Origin: Spirosoma fluviale
GTDB taxonomy: Bacteria > Bacteroidota > Bacteroidia > Cytophagales > Spirosomataceae
Reading direction: 5' to 3'
NCBI RefSeq assembly: GCF_900230225.1
Contig: NZ_OCNH01000004.1
Location: 310,001-374,000 of the forward strand
Length of the DNA stretch: 64,000 nucleotides
The notes beneath the pieces were generated by a model. That model had not been told where the DNA came from, made no database searches, and was given only the letters and a program-made list of their open reading frames with translations. Positions 33,663-42,649 of this stretch are shown in pieces. Made by a program: the position numbers and the translations under genes. Each line of letters begins with the position of its first letter. The first letter of the stretch is position 1.

Positions 33663-34859
33663 ATGCCCAATTTAGTTTTATTCGATGACCCGCTCATCCG
33701 TACGGCCTTACTACCGCTAACGTTTACCCGGCCGGTGGCTGGTATTCGTATTGGCATTTTAACGCTGGCCGAAAAATGGGCCAGTCTGCTGGGTCACACA
33801 CCATCGTACTTAGTTGAGCCTTACCTTCAAACAAAATATCCGCAACAGAGCGGTATCGAGAACTGGTATGTGAATGGAGCGGTCTGCCCCACGGCGGCCC
33901 TGGCCGAAGCGATCCAAAACCTGCCGGAAAACACAGGACTGATCACCCATGATGGCCTGATTCTGGCTATTCATACTAACACCCAATTGACAGAGGCCCC
34001 GGTCCTGAACGACGCCTTTCCGCTTCGCACGTTTACCGAACCACTTACCATTGTTCGTAATTTGTGGGATATCTTCGTGGAAAACGGCGACCAGATCCGG
34101 GCCGATTTTGTGAATCTGACCGCCGGACGCACCTCAGCGCCCATTACCGATCCGTTTACCCGCTGTTACGCCCCCGAAAATATATTTATTGAACCCGGCG
34201 CTACCATTCGGGCGGCCGTTCTCAATGCGGAAGGTGGCCCTATTTACATCGGCCGGAACGCAACCATCAGCGAAGGAACGGTTATGATCGGCCCCTTTGC
34301 CCTGTGCGAAGGCTCAACCGTAAACTGGGGCGGCAAAATGCGTAGCAACACCACCATTGGCCCCTTTTGTAAAGTAGGTGGCGAGGTGGGAAACTCCGTT
34401 TTTTTCGGGTACAGTAACAAAGCGCACGACGGTTTTCTGGGCAATTCGGTCATTGGCGAATGGTGCAACCTGGGTGCCAATGTCAATAATTCAAACCTGA
34501 AAAACGATTACACCAACGTGAAGATCCACTCCTACGCCACCGGCCAGCTGGAAGACACCGGCCGGATCTTCTGCGGGCTGACGATGGGCGATTTCACGAA
34601 AGCCGGTATCAGTACCATGTTCAATACGGGAACGGTGGTGGGCGTTAGCGCCAACGTATTCGGGGGTGGTTTCCAGCCAAAGCACGTTCCCTCTTTTTCG
34701 TGGGGTGGCGCGGACGATGGCTTTACGCCCTACCGAATCGACAAAGCCGTACAGGTAGCCCGCGAAGCCTTTATCCGGCGTGGTATGGAATTTGACGAGG
34801 TTGAAGAAGGGATTTTAAAACATATTTTTACCGTAACAGCAGCCCTTCTAGGCCGCTGA
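33663..34859 (+). CDS. GlmU-like sugar nucleotidyltransferase/left-handed beta-helix protein
   Basis: The 398-residue protein begins MPNLVLFDDPLIRTALLPLT, the N-terminus of NTP_transf_4 proteins, which lacks the usual GxGxRM loop of active nucleotidyltransferases. From about residue 180 come hexapeptide repeats of a left-handed beta-helix: IFIEPGATIRAAVLNAEGG, IGRNATISEGTVMIGPFAL, NSVIGEWCNLGANVNNSNL. Bacteroidota carry this family in addition to true GlmU; it probably transfers an acyl or nucleotidyl group to a sugar phosphate. It precedes holB by 9 bases, with rimB-like and rimK genes following in the same direction. Confidence 0.85.
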   Translation: MPNLVLFDDPLIRTALLPLTFTRPVAGIRIGILTLAEKWASLLGHTPSYLVEPYLQTKYPQQSGIENWYVNGAVCPTAALAEAIQNLPENTGLITHDGLILAIHTNTQLTEAPVLNDAFPLRTFTEPLTIVRNLWDIFVENGDQIRADFVNLTAGRTSAPITDPFTRCYAPENIFIEPGATIRAAVLNAEGGPIYIGRNATISEGTVMIGPFALCEGSTVNWGGKMRSNTTIGPFCKVGGEVGNSVFFGYSNKAHDGFLGNSVIGEWCNLGANVNNSNLKNDYTNVKIHSYATGQLEDTGRIFCGLTMGDFTKAGISTMFNTGTVVGVSANVFGGGFQPKHVPSFSWGGADDGFTPYRIDKAVQVAREAFIRRGMEFDEVEEGILKHIFTVTAALLGR

Positions 34860-34868
34860 TACAAGATT

Positions 34869-35984
34869 ATGTTATTTAACGAAATAATCGGTCTGGACGG
34901 AACGAAGCAGTTTTTGCTGCAGGCGGTCCAACGTAACCACCTCGCGCATGCGCTGCTGTTCGATGGGCCAACGGGAAGCGCCAACCTCGCGCTGGCACTG
35001 GCGCTGGCGCAGTATGTCAACTGCGAAGACAAGCAGGCAGACGATGCCTGCGGCCGGTGCGCTTCGTGCATAAAAATCCAGAAATTCGTGCATCCCGATT
35101 TGCACATGGTTTTTCCGGTGGCGAATTTGGCAAAGGGAAAAACATCGGAAGCGTACCTGACCGACTGGCGTAAGTTTCTGCTCGCCACCCCGTATCGAAC
35201 CCTGCCTAACTGGCTGGAAACGATGGGGGCCGACAATAAACAGGGCAACATCTCGGCCGAAGAAGCCCGGAATATCCTGCAAAAACTCTCGCTGAAATCG
35301 TACGAAGGGGCTTACAAAATTATGCTCATCTGGCTCCCGGAGCTGATGAACATAACCTCCGCCAATGCCCTGCTGAAAGTTCTGGAGGAGCCCCCGGCAC
35401 AAACGCTTTTTCTGCTCGTTACCAACCAGTCCGACAAGCTGCTGATCACCATTCTGTCGCGAACGCAGCGGGTGGCCGTTCGGGCGTTTACCGATGAGGA
35501 AGTGGCGACCTACCTGCGCCAGCACCAGAACCTCGACGAAACCACCGCCCGCCGGTTTGCGTACCTGGCGGATGGGAACCTGGCCGAAGCCCTTCAGCTA
35601 AGCCAGCGGGACACCGCTTCCACCGACCAGCACATCTGGTTTGCCGACTGGATGCGCACCTGTTACCGGCAGGATTTGATCAACCTCGTTAAACAGGCCG
35701 ACCAGTTTGATGGTTTCAGCAAGGAAAAGCAGAAGGGATTGCTCGATTACAGCATTCGGCTGTACCGCGATCTGTTCCTCTGGCAGCAGGGAGCCGCTGA
35801 GTTGCTGCGGCTGCCCGATGATGAACTGGATTTTGTCAAAAAATTCGCTAAAGTCCTTACCATCGACCATATTGAACGCATTGTTCACGACCTCAACGAA
35901 GCCGCCTACCACCTCGAACGAAACGCCCGTGCCAAAATGATTATGCTGGACATGTCGCTCACCTTCAGCCGGTTAATCAGGTGA
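34869..35984 (+). CDS. holB: DNA polymerase III subunit delta'
   Basis: The 371-residue protein shows the clamp-loader fold: MLFNEIIGLDGTKQFLLQAV, HALLFDGPTGSANLALALALAQ (P-loop with Lys replaced, as in delta', so no ATPase), zinc cysteines in NCEDKQADDACGRCASCIK, and ALLKVLEEPPAQTLFLLVTN followed by ILSRTQR (sensor 1 region). With delta, tau/gamma it opens and loads the sliding clamp. It is in a tight cluster with the upstream GlmU-like gene (9 bases) and the downstream retropepsin-like gene (4 bases). Confidence 0.92.
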   Translation: MLFNEIIGLDGTKQFLLQAVQRNHLAHALLFDGPTGSANLALALALAQYVNCEDKQADDACGRCASCIKIQKFVHPDLHMVFPVANLAKGKTSEAYLTDWRKFLLATPYRTLPNWLETMGADNKQGNISAEEARNILQKLSLKSYEGAYKIMLIWLPELMNITSANALLKVLEEPPAQTLFLLVTNQSDKLLITILSRTQRVAVRAFTDEEVATYLRQHQNLDETTARRFAYLADGNLAEALQLSQRDTASTDQHIWFADWMRTCYRQDLINLVKQADQFDGFSKEKQKGLLDYSIRLYRDLFLWQQGAAELLRLPDDELDFVKKFAKVLTIDHIERIVHDLNEAAYHLERNARAKMIMLDMSLTFSRLIR

Positions 35985-35988
35985 CGTT

Positions 35989-36477
35989 ATGAACCCCCGA
36001 ACGCCCAAGCCCAAACAGATCATTGGCATGACAGACCTGGTCGATTTTCCGGATCTGGGGCTTTATGACATACAGGCCAAAGTCGATACCGGCGCGTTTA
36101 CATCCGCCCTGCATTGCAAAGATATCCGGCTGGTAAAGTCGGGAGGCAAACGCAAACTAAGCTTCTGGCTGATTGACAAGACCGGACTACCCGCGCGTAA
36201 ATTCCGCAGCGACCAGTTTAGCCAGCGCATGATTCGTAACTCGTTCGGCGTGGCCGAATTGCGGTACGTTATTCAAACCCGCATCGTTCTCTTCGGCCGT
36301 ACGATACGGGCCGAATTCACCCTGGCCGACCGCGAGCAACTCAAAAACCCGGTGCTGCTGGGTCGAAAGCTCCTTCGGAACCGCTTTATCGTCGATGTAT
36401 CCCAGAAGAATCTGTCTTACGAAGCCAAAACCGCAGCCCAGCCCTGCGTTTTATCGACCGACACCGACGACGAGTAA
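35989..36477 (+). CDS. RimB/ATP-dependent zinc protease family retropepsin-like protein
   Basis: The 162-residue protein has an aspartic-protease-like AKVDTGAFTSALHC motif (Asp33-Thr-Gly) and the conserved FRSDQFSQRMIRNSFGVAELRY and NPVLLGRKLLRNRFIVD segments of COG4067. Members sit beside rimK in many genomes and are thought to process poly-glutamate tails added by RimK, despite the name zinc protease. It precedes rimK by 44 bases. The catalytic mechanism and substrate here are inferred from neighbours. Confidence 0.85.
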   Translation: MNPRTPKPKQIIGMTDLVDFPDLGLYDIQAKVDTGAFTSALHCKDIRLVKSGGKRKLSFWLIDKTGLPARKFRSDQFSQRMIRNSFGVAELRYVIQTRIVLFGRTIRAEFTLADREQLKNPVLLGRKLLRNRFIVDVSQKNLSYEAKTAAQPCVLSTDTDDE

Positions 36478-36521
36478 GCTCGTTTACAAACAACATCTTA
36501 TCACAACTGAACACTGAATCA

Positions 36522-37430
36522 ATGCGTATTGCCATTTTATCGGCCAATCCGAATTTATATTCTACCCAACGACTTCTCGAAGCCGCCAACCAGCGCGGTC
36601 ATGAGGGTGTGTTGATCAATCATTTGAACTGCCAGGTTATGATCGAAGGCGGCAAGCCTACGGTGCTGTACGAAGGTCAGGAACTGGACTCATTCGATGC
36701 CATTGTGCCCCGTATTGGAGCCTCCGTTACGGATTACGGCTGTGCCGTTGTCCGGCAATTTGAGATGATGAATGTTTTTACAACGGGTAAATCGCAGGCT
36801 ATTATGCGTTCGCGCAACAAGCTGCGCAGCTTACAGGTGCTTTCCAAAGCAGGGGTTGGCTTGCCCAAGACGATTTTCGCCAACCACCCCAAAAACGGCG
36901 ATGTCACGCAGTTGATCAAGCTGGTGGGTGGCCCGCCGGTCGTTATCAAACTGCTGGAAGGCACGCAGGGCATCGGGGTTGTGCTTGCCGAAACAACCAA
37001 AGCGGCTAAATCGACCATCGAAGCTTTTTACGGCCTGAAAAAACACGTGCTGGTGCAGGAGTTCGTTGCCGAAGCCAAAGGGTCCGACATTCGGGCGTTT
37101 GTGGTGGGTGGCCGCGTAGTGGGAGCGATAAAACGACAGGGGCTGGAAGGTGAATTCCGGTCCAACATTCACCGGGGCGGCAATGCCATGACCGTAACAC
37201 TCACCCCCGACGAAGAGCAAACGGCGGTAGCGGCTGCCCGCGCCCTGGGCCTTAAAGTGGCTGGTGTGGATATGCTCCCCTCCGACCGGGGGCCGCTGGT
37301 GCTGGAAGTAAACTCGTCGCCCGGCCTGGAAGGGATTGAAAAAGCAACGGGTGTCGACATTGCCGCTGAAATCATCGCCTACATCGAAGAAAAAATCCGA
37401 ACCGACGAAGGCGACACGGTGGGGGTTTAA
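36522..37430 (+). CDS. rimK: RimK-family alpha-L-glutamate ligase
   Basis: The 302-residue ATP-grasp enzyme begins MRIAILSANPNLYSTQRLLE and has PPVVIKLLEGTQGIGVVLAE (ATP-binding), HVLVQEFVAEAKGSDIRAFVVG, RSNIHRGGNAM and LVLEVNSSPGLEGIEKATGVD, which are diagnostic of RimK. It adds glutamates to the C-terminus of ribosomal protein S6 or makes poly-glutamate. It stands between the retropepsin-like partner and a conserved unknown gene. The short E. coli-type length fits; whether S6 is the target here is not known. Confidence 0.93.
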   Translation: MRIAILSANPNLYSTQRLLEAANQRGHEGVLINHLNCQVMIEGGKPTVLYEGQELDSFDAIVPRIGASVTDYGCAVVRQFEMMNVFTTGKSQAIMRSRNKLRSLQVLSKAGVGLPKTIFANHPKNGDVTQLIKLVGGPPVVIKLLEGTQGIGVVLAETTKAAKSTIEAFYGLKKHVLVQEFVAEAKGSDIRAFVVGGRVVGAIKRQGLEGEFRSNIHRGGNAMTVTLTPDEEQTAVAAARALGLKVAGVDMLPSDRGPLVLEVNSSPGLEGIEKATGVDIAAEIIAYIEEKIRTDEGDTVGV

Positions 37431-37434
37431 TTGT

Positions 37435-37550
37435 GAATTTTGAATGAGTGAATGAGTGAATAGGCCGAAATCACCATGTGTGCCTGTAACCTCATAACTT
37501 AGCAGGCCGAGAAGCCATTCACTCATTCAAAATTCACTCATTCATCATTA
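37435..37550. repeat. Inverted ATGAGTGAATG repeat
   Basis: GAATTTTGAATGAGTGAATG near 37435 is opposed by CATTCACTCATTCAAAATTC ending near 37536, forming a long hairpin across the rimK/unknown gene spacer. No coding potential is evident. Confidence 0.65.
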
Positions 37551-37556
37551 AAAAAA

Positions 37557-38111
37557 ATGCCTGCTCTCGATTCTGAACTTAAGAAAGCCATTGTCCGGAT
37601 GCCGGGCGCGGAGAAAGATAAATTACTGCTGCGCCTAATCACGAAAGACGCCGTACTCACCGAGCGGCTTCAGTTCGAACTGGTTGAAGAAGGCAAAACC
37701 ATCGACGAACGACGGGGCCTCATCCGCGACTTTATCGACCGTACAGCCAGACTTCACGCGGATACACCCGGCTGGCTGATGATGGATATGCGTACCGCGA
37801 GCGGGTACATCAGCCGCCATTTGAAAGTCACGAAAGACAAATACGGCGAGGTGGAACTGATGCTGTACATGCTCAATACCTTTTACGATCACAACGCCCA
37901 CCTGCTCCAGAAGTACAACTCCCGCACCGACAAAGCCGCCGAATACGTGGCCAAACGAACCGAACAGGTGCTCAAGAAAGCCGTAAAACTCGATCCGGAT
38001 TACTACGTCGAATTTGTCGACGAGATTAACAAACTGCTCAACTGGGTCAATACGACCGCTTCAGCACATTACGCCCGGCAACTGAGCTTGCCCAAAGAGT
38101 GGCTGGTGTGA
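37557..38111 (+). CDS. Conserved unknown helical protein
   Basis: The 184-residue soluble protein MPALDSELKKAIVRMPGAEK is almost wholly helical and rich in charged residues, with GWLMMDMRTASGYISRHLKV, LMLYMLNTFYDHNAHLLQKYN and YYVEFVDEINKLLNWVN. There is no signal, membrane segment or enzyme motif I recognise. It follows the rimK cluster in the same direction after an inverted repeat, so it may have its own promoter. Bias and length are those of a real gene; no function is proposed. Confidence 0.8.
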   Translation: MPALDSELKKAIVRMPGAEKDKLLLRLITKDAVLTERLQFELVEEGKTIDERRGLIRDFIDRTARLHADTPGWLMMDMRTASGYISRHLKVTKDKYGEVELMLYMLNTFYDHNAHLLQKYNSRTDKAAEYVAKRTEQVLKKAVKLDPDYYVEFVDEINKLLNWVNTTASAHYARQLSLPKEWLV

Positions 38112-38304
38112 GATTTATGACGCCTGAGGGCAACATTTATAAATCTGCAAGTTGAGTCAGAAAACCTTCACCAACGAAAAGCACAACAAGCTGTCTAATA
38201 GTAAGTTATCACCATCCCCAGACTCGCCCTATAACTCATTTTATGTTGATGGAATGAAGTTAGAAGTCAAGCCGATCTATAAAAGACAGATTTCTTGAAA
38301 AAGG

Positions 38305-38811
38305 CTAATTCGTAACCTCATAGATTGAATTGATAACTGCTCGAGCCTGAGTACTCTTATTGGTGCCTATCAAAATGAAATCGCCACTTTTGAGCACCAC
38401 CTGAATACCCTCAACGCCTGAAGTCGTGTAAGCACTATTTTTAGGATAGTTTCGATAACCCCACCCCCCATATTCTTTCAGAGGACTATACTTTCTGATA
38501 TAACAGGTTTTCATTTCATGCCAGGCAATCAATTTAGGCTGTCGCTGAAAGGGGGTAAATTGATAAGAAACTCCCTCGCTACTGATTGTCGTTGTTAGAT
38601 TAGCCTTTAACGTGAAATAGGTCAGTAGCCAAGCCCCGATCAGAAATAAAATTAAAACGGCATCGGGAGCGGATTTAGTCCCAAAAGGATGGCCCAAGAG
38701 AATTTGCTGAATAAAGCCAACCGCGAAAAATAAGTTGACAAATGCTAGTAAGCCAATGACCAGAAATTGGCGAAAGTATTGTTTCTCAGTAAACAGAATC
38801 TGATTTTCCAT
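38305..38811 (-). CDS. Two-helix membrane protein of unknown function
   Basis: The 168-residue protein has two membrane helices near residues 15-37 (FLVIGLLAFVNLFFAVGFI) and 50-70 (AVLILFLIGAWLLTYFTL), then a soluble domain beginning TTTISSEGVSYQFTPFQRQP with IAWHEMKTCYIRKYSPLKEY and VVLKSGDFILIGTNKS, a PH-like pattern found in small Bacteroidota membrane proteins. It is a single gene; the 190 bases upstream of 38304 hold nothing recognisable. Its role is unknown. Confidence 0.75.
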   Translation of the reverse strand: MENQILFTEKQYFRQFLVIGLLAFVNLFFAVGFIQQILLGHPFGTKSAPDAVLILFLIGAWLLTYFTLKANLTTTISSEGVSYQFTPFQRQPKLIAWHEMKTCYIRKYSPLKEYGGWGYRNYPKNSAYTTSGVEGIQVVLKSGDFILIGTNKSTQARAVINSIYEVTN

Positions 38812-39017
38812 TTCTGTTGTATAAGTGATGTTACACTAACTTAAGCCTCATACCTTATGAATAACATACTTTTGTTGCTGTATACGTGACATGAGCAAAA
38901 CATACAGCAGTCGCCCGATGAAGGTTTGAGCAGAGATTGATAGCGTATGTACAACTACAATTCGGTTAATTAATGGCTACGGATGGCTTAAAAAGCCATT
39001 TAAAACAACTCCTGTTA

Positions 39018-39548
39018 TTAAAACAAAACTACTTGTCTACTCGCAGGTGCGTTTCCACTCAATGGTCTTAGGCTTCTATACATATCACTGCGACCCACGA
39101 CTTTTACTTCGTTTAAAATAAGGCTGTTATCTAAATACTTTTCGGGCAAAGTATTCGTGGGCACTCGTGGCTTACTGTCCTCATTATAATTTATGTAAAC
39201 GAAGGCGACCGGCAAAATATAACTCCCTCTGTAACGAGAAGTTAGCCGGGGTACTTGCCTCAAGCTGTTGATTAATTCATACTCAAAGCCAAGGCTTTTT
39301 GCAATCTTGGGACTAATCTGTGGGTACAAAACAGCTATATTTTGGAGGCTACCTGTCGAGTCGATGGAGAATTTTACATAGAATCTACCATAAACGCTTC
39401 CCCTAATGGCTGTTGCAGGATAATGAAGATGTTGAGCAACGGTAGCCGTAAAAACAGGATCTTCATCAAGAGCATACCCTGTAATCTGAGCGTTCGCTTC
39501 CAGTCCGGTTAACAGAAAGGCAACTAGTATTGAACAAAGAGTTTTCAT
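39018..39548 (-). CDS. Exported TonB C-terminal-like domain protein
   Basis: ATG 39548 (MKTLCSILVAFLLTGLEANA) gives a clean signal peptide and a 176-residue product. The mature part LHYPATAIRGSVYGRFYVKFSID followed by GSLQNIAVL resembles the TonB C-terminal domain (YPxxArxxgvxGxVxvxFxId), but there is no membrane anchor or proline-rich linker, so it is not a working TonB. Such secreted domains are common in Bacteroidota beside peptidase or signalling genes. No partner is evident. Confidence 0.75.
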   Translation of the reverse strand: MKTLCSILVAFLLTGLEANAQITGYALDEDPVFTATVAQHLHYPATAIRGSVYGRFYVKFSIDSTGSLQNIAVLYPQISPKIAKSLGFEYELINSLRQVPRLTSRYRGSYILPVAFVYINYNEDSKPRVPTNTLPEKYLDNSLILNEVKVVGRSDMYRSLRPLSGNAPASRQVVLF

Positions 39549-39605
39549 GATTGAGGGGTTAAGCACAAACAACCTATTAACCTCATTTATAATGAGTTAC
39601 GTTGT

Positions 39606-39743
39606 TTACTTACGTTTCTTTAGAAACCACCACAAGGCTACGGCAAAAATAATGACAAACAAGACTGGCAGAATAAGACTGCCTTTGTACACCACTCCGT
39701 AATAATCACCGGGAAGCGGTTGGGGTTGTCGGGCCGTGTTCAT
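39606..39743 (-). CDS. Small membrane protein (45 residues)
   Basis: A 45-residue frame MNTARQPQPLPGDYYGVVYK ends with one membrane helix and a basic tail (LPVLFVIIFAVALWWFLKKRK). The hydrophobic block followed by KKRK is the classic single-span anchor with the C-terminus inside. It lies upstream of the TonB-like gene in the same direction and is too short for usual gene calls. Coding status is plausible, not proven. Confidence 0.5.
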   Translation of the reverse strand: MNTARQPQPLPGDYYGVVYKGSLILPVLFVIIFAVALWWFLKKRK

Positions 39744-39923
39744 TATTTTAAGGTCGAGGCTGTTGTCTAATCAAACGTTGTGTTAACCAAACATAAGGAC
39801 TTAAAAGCTAATTAGCTATTGATTCGGCTAGCGTGATACCTCCTCAAGCATCACTTTACACCAGCGAACACTCGGCCATTTTGTGTGTTATGTATCTTTA
39901 CCCACCCACTTATTGAATCACAC

Positions 39924-40835
39924 ATGAGCGAAACAGTTTTAATAACAGGCGGTACCGGCTTCATTGGCCGTCGCCTAACCCGATTGCTTCAACAGGCGGG
40001 CTATCAGGTAGCTTTGCTGAGCCGATCACCCAAATCTATACCCGATGTTCGGGTCTATCAATGGGATATACGGAAAGGGCACATCGACCCGCAGGCCATC
40101 GCCACCGCCGATCATATTATTCACCTTGCCGGTGAAGGGATTGCTGATGAGCGCTGGACTGACCAGCGTAAAGAGGCCATTCTGAGCAGCCGTACACAAT
40201 CGACAGATTTGCTGGTACAGGCCTTGAAAGCTAATCCGCATCACGTCAAATCGTTTATGGGCGCTTCGGCTATTGGGTATTATGGCGGCAATACGGACGA
40301 CCGGCCACTGACAGAGACCAGTGAGGGTGGTTCTGACTTTCTGGCTCAGGTGGTACGTGCCTGGGAACGGTCGGAAGAGCAGGTCGCTACTCTGGGGATT
40401 CGAACGGTAAAATTCCGGATTGGCGTTGTGCTTATGGCCGGGGGCGGAGCACTGCCCAAGTTAGTCCAGCCCATTCGGTTGGGAGCCGGAGCTCCCATCG
40501 GGTCAGGGCAGCAGTATATCTCGTGGATCCACCTCGACGATATGTGTCGGTTGTTTATCGAGGGGCTGTCAAATACAAAATGGCAGGGCGTTTATAATGC
40601 GGTGGCACCTATGCCCGTCACCAACGAAGCCCTAACACGGGCCATTGCTCAGGTACTGCACCGGCCAATATTACTGCCCAACATTCCGGCCTTTGCCATA
40701 AAGTTGATGTACGGCGAAATGGCCATCGTCGTAACGGGCGGCAACTACGTGCTCAACAAGCGCATCACCGACGAAACCGATTTTCAGTATCAATACAGCG
40801 ATCTGACCAGGGCATTGGAGAACCTGTTGGAATGA
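39924..40835 (+). CDS. TIGR01777 family NAD-dependent epimerase/SDR
   Basis: ATG 39924 is chosen over 39885 (303 residues; MSETVLITGGTGFIGRRLTR). The extended SDR signature GGTGFIG, HLAGEGIADERWTDQRKEAI, SRTQSTDLLVQAL and the catalytic region SAIGYYG are present. WIHLDDMCRLFIEGL and the C-terminal DUF1731-like end AFAIKLMYGEMAIVV place it with YfcH/SDR39U1 proteins. Substrate unknown. The next gene converges, and a paired repeat lies directly after the stop. Confidence 0.88.
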   Translation: MSETVLITGGTGFIGRRLTRLLQQAGYQVALLSRSPKSIPDVRVYQWDIRKGHIDPQAIATADHIIHLAGEGIADERWTDQRKEAILSSRTQSTDLLVQALKANPHHVKSFMGASAIGYYGGNTDDRPLTETSEGGSDFLAQVVRAWERSEEQVATLGIRTVKFRIGVVLMAGGGALPKLVQPIRLGAGAPIGSGQQYISWIHLDDMCRLFIEGLSNTKWQGVYNAVAPMPVTNEALTRAIAQVLHRPILLPNIPAFAIKLMYGEMAIVVTGGNYVLNKRITDETDFQYQYSDLTRALENLLE

Positions 40836-40836
40836 C

Positions 40837-40925
40837 GTAAGACGTACCCATGGGCTTTAGCCCGTGTCTTTTTCTTAACTATGAGCCAGCTTAGACACGG
40901 GCTAAAGCCCATAGGTACGTCTTAC
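40837..40925. repeat. Paired inverted repeat (BIME-like), family 1, copy 3
   Basis: GTAAGACGTACCCATGGGCT and the opposing CCCATAGGTACGTCTTAC are long arms with inner GGGCTttAGCCC hairpins. The element overlaps the space between convergent genes and begins one base after the epimerase stop. Confidence 0.8.
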
Positions 40926-40936
40926 ATCTTATATTA

Positions 40937-42361
40937 TTAACTCCACTCCCGGTCGGCGGAGTCTTTCGTATTCCAGGTATCGGTTGGGGCAAACCAGGTC
41001 GCTCCTTTCTTGAGGAATTTCTTGGCTGCGTCTTCGTTCAGTTCAACGCCCAAGCCCGGCTTATCGGGGACTTTTACGAAGCCTTTTTCAACGATGGGCT
41101 TCATGCCGGTTACCAGATCTTCCCAACCCGCTACGTCGACGCCGTGGTGTTCGAGGGCGACAAAGTTCTCGGTAGCAGCTGCGCAGTGGATGTTTGCCAT
41201 CATCGAAATGGGCGATCCTGCAAAGTGCATGGCCATCGGAATTCCTTTCTCTTCGGCATAATCGCCTATTTTTTTGGTTTCCAGCAGACCGCCCGAGCTG
41301 GCCAGATCGGGGTGAATCATGTCGATGGCTTTAGCGTCGATGAGTTTGATAAATCCTTCTTTCAGGTAGATATCTTCGCCCGTCAGCGTTGGCGTTTCAA
41401 TGGCGTCAGTAATTTGCTTCCATTGGTCGGTGTAGAACCAGGGGACCAGGTCTTCCAGCCAGGCCAGACGGAACGGCTCCATCGCCTTACCAATCTGAAT
41501 GGCGGTGTTCACATCGAAGTGGCCGAAGTGATCGGCAGCCAGTGGCATATCGTAACCCACAATATCCCGCACTTTACCTACGTGCTCTACCAGCCGGTCG
41601 AGTCCTTTTTTCGTGACCTGAATACGGGTGAACGGGTGTTTCGTATTGGCGTAATTGCCTAGTTTACCCGACTCCCGGTCGTTCCACTGCTGCTTAACGC
41701 TCCAGTTACTGGCGTTGACAAGCATGCCGGGCTGATCGGCCAGCATACCGATACCGAAGTCCATTTTCAGGAAAGTGTACCCCTGATCCCGGCGCTTCTT
41801 CATGTTTTCGGCAAAGCCTTCGTAGGTGTTGGATTCCGGCGTATCGGCATACAACCGGATAAAGTCGCGGTATTTACCACCGAGCAGTTGATACGCGGGT
41901 ACGTTATACGCTTTACCAGCCAAATCCCATAGGGCCATCTCAACGCCACAAACGCCACCTGCCGCCCGGCTCTGACCGCCAAACTGCTTGATCTGCTTGA
42001 AAATCTGCTCTACGTTGCAGGGGTTTTTACCCAGCAACCGGCTTTTGAGCATCAGCGCATAGTTGGCGCTGGCTCCATCGCGAACCTCACCCCAGCCCAC
42101 GAGACCCTGGTTGGTGTCGATCCGAATAATTGGACTGCTGAAAGGCACACCATTCAGTACGGCAACCCGCATGTCGGTAATTCGCAAGTCCGATGGTTTG
42201 GAATCGCGGCTTACTTTCTGGGTAATAAATTCCATTTCCTGGTCGTGCTGACCATCGAACGCTAAACCAAGCGAAAGGCCACCTAAACCGGCATTCCGCA
42301 GAAAGTCACGTCGGTCGGAAGATTTTCCCGAGGCTGTCAGTCGGGAGAAGATGTTTTTCAT
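40937..42361 (-). CDS. Tat-exported enolase-superfamily sugar-acid dehydratase-like enzyme
   Basis: The 474-residue protein has a Tat signal (DRRDFLRNAGLGGLSLGLAF). The MR/MLE barrel shows the acid/base and metal residues in YTFLKMDFGIG, MPLAADHFGHF (Asp), LAWLEDLVPWF (Glu), LTGEDIYLKEG (Glu) and a C-terminal AMHFAGSPISMMANIH. The pattern fits the dehydratase side of the superfamily (galactonate, gluconate). It would turn an aldonate into a 2-keto-3-deoxy acid outside the cytoplasm. The divergent RraA-like genes could act on such keto acids. Precise substrate is inferred only. Confidence 0.85.
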   Translation of the reverse strand: MKNIFSRLTASGKSSDRRDFLRNAGLGGLSLGLAFDGQHDQEMEFITQKVSRDSKPSDLRITDMRVAVLNGVPFSSPIIRIDTNQGLVGWGEVRDGASANYALMLKSRLLGKNPCNVEQIFKQIKQFGGQSRAAGGVCGVEMALWDLAGKAYNVPAYQLLGGKYRDFIRLYADTPESNTYEGFAENMKKRRDQGYTFLKMDFGIGMLADQPGMLVNASNWSVKQQWNDRESGKLGNYANTKHPFTRIQVTKKGLDRLVEHVGKVRDIVGYDMPLAADHFGHFDVNTAIQIGKAMEPFRLAWLEDLVPWFYTDQWKQITDAIETPTLTGEDIYLKEGFIKLIDAKAIDMIHPDLASSGGLLETKKIGDYAEEKGIPMAMHFAGSPISMMANIHCAAATENFVALEHHGVDVAGWEDLVTGMKPIVEKGFVKVPDKPGLGVELNEDAAKKFLKKGATWFAPTDTWNTKDSADREWS

Positions 42362-42649
42362 GGCGAAAAAAGACGATAGGGTTTATGTCTGGTTAACACA
42401 GATTTTAGTTTTAAGCCAACCTGCACTGCAAAAAAGCGGTAAACGATTAGCCTGGCTTAGTCTAGTGTTCTGTCATCATATAAGTAGGCAAATGCCAGTA
42501 TTTTACTTATGCGATCGGCTTTTCGAGGAGAATTACCTTAAAACCTACGTTTACCTATGAACTCTTAAGACTCGCCTTGTAACAGAGCCATTTACGTCCC
42601 TAAACTTCCTGTAAAACCCTTACCAAACAGTCAGTACGACATTAAAGCA

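Noticed and set aside
39018..39548. A functional TonB protein
   Set aside because: Only the C-terminal-like domain is present behind a cleavable signal peptide; the inner-membrane anchor and proline-rich linker are missing.
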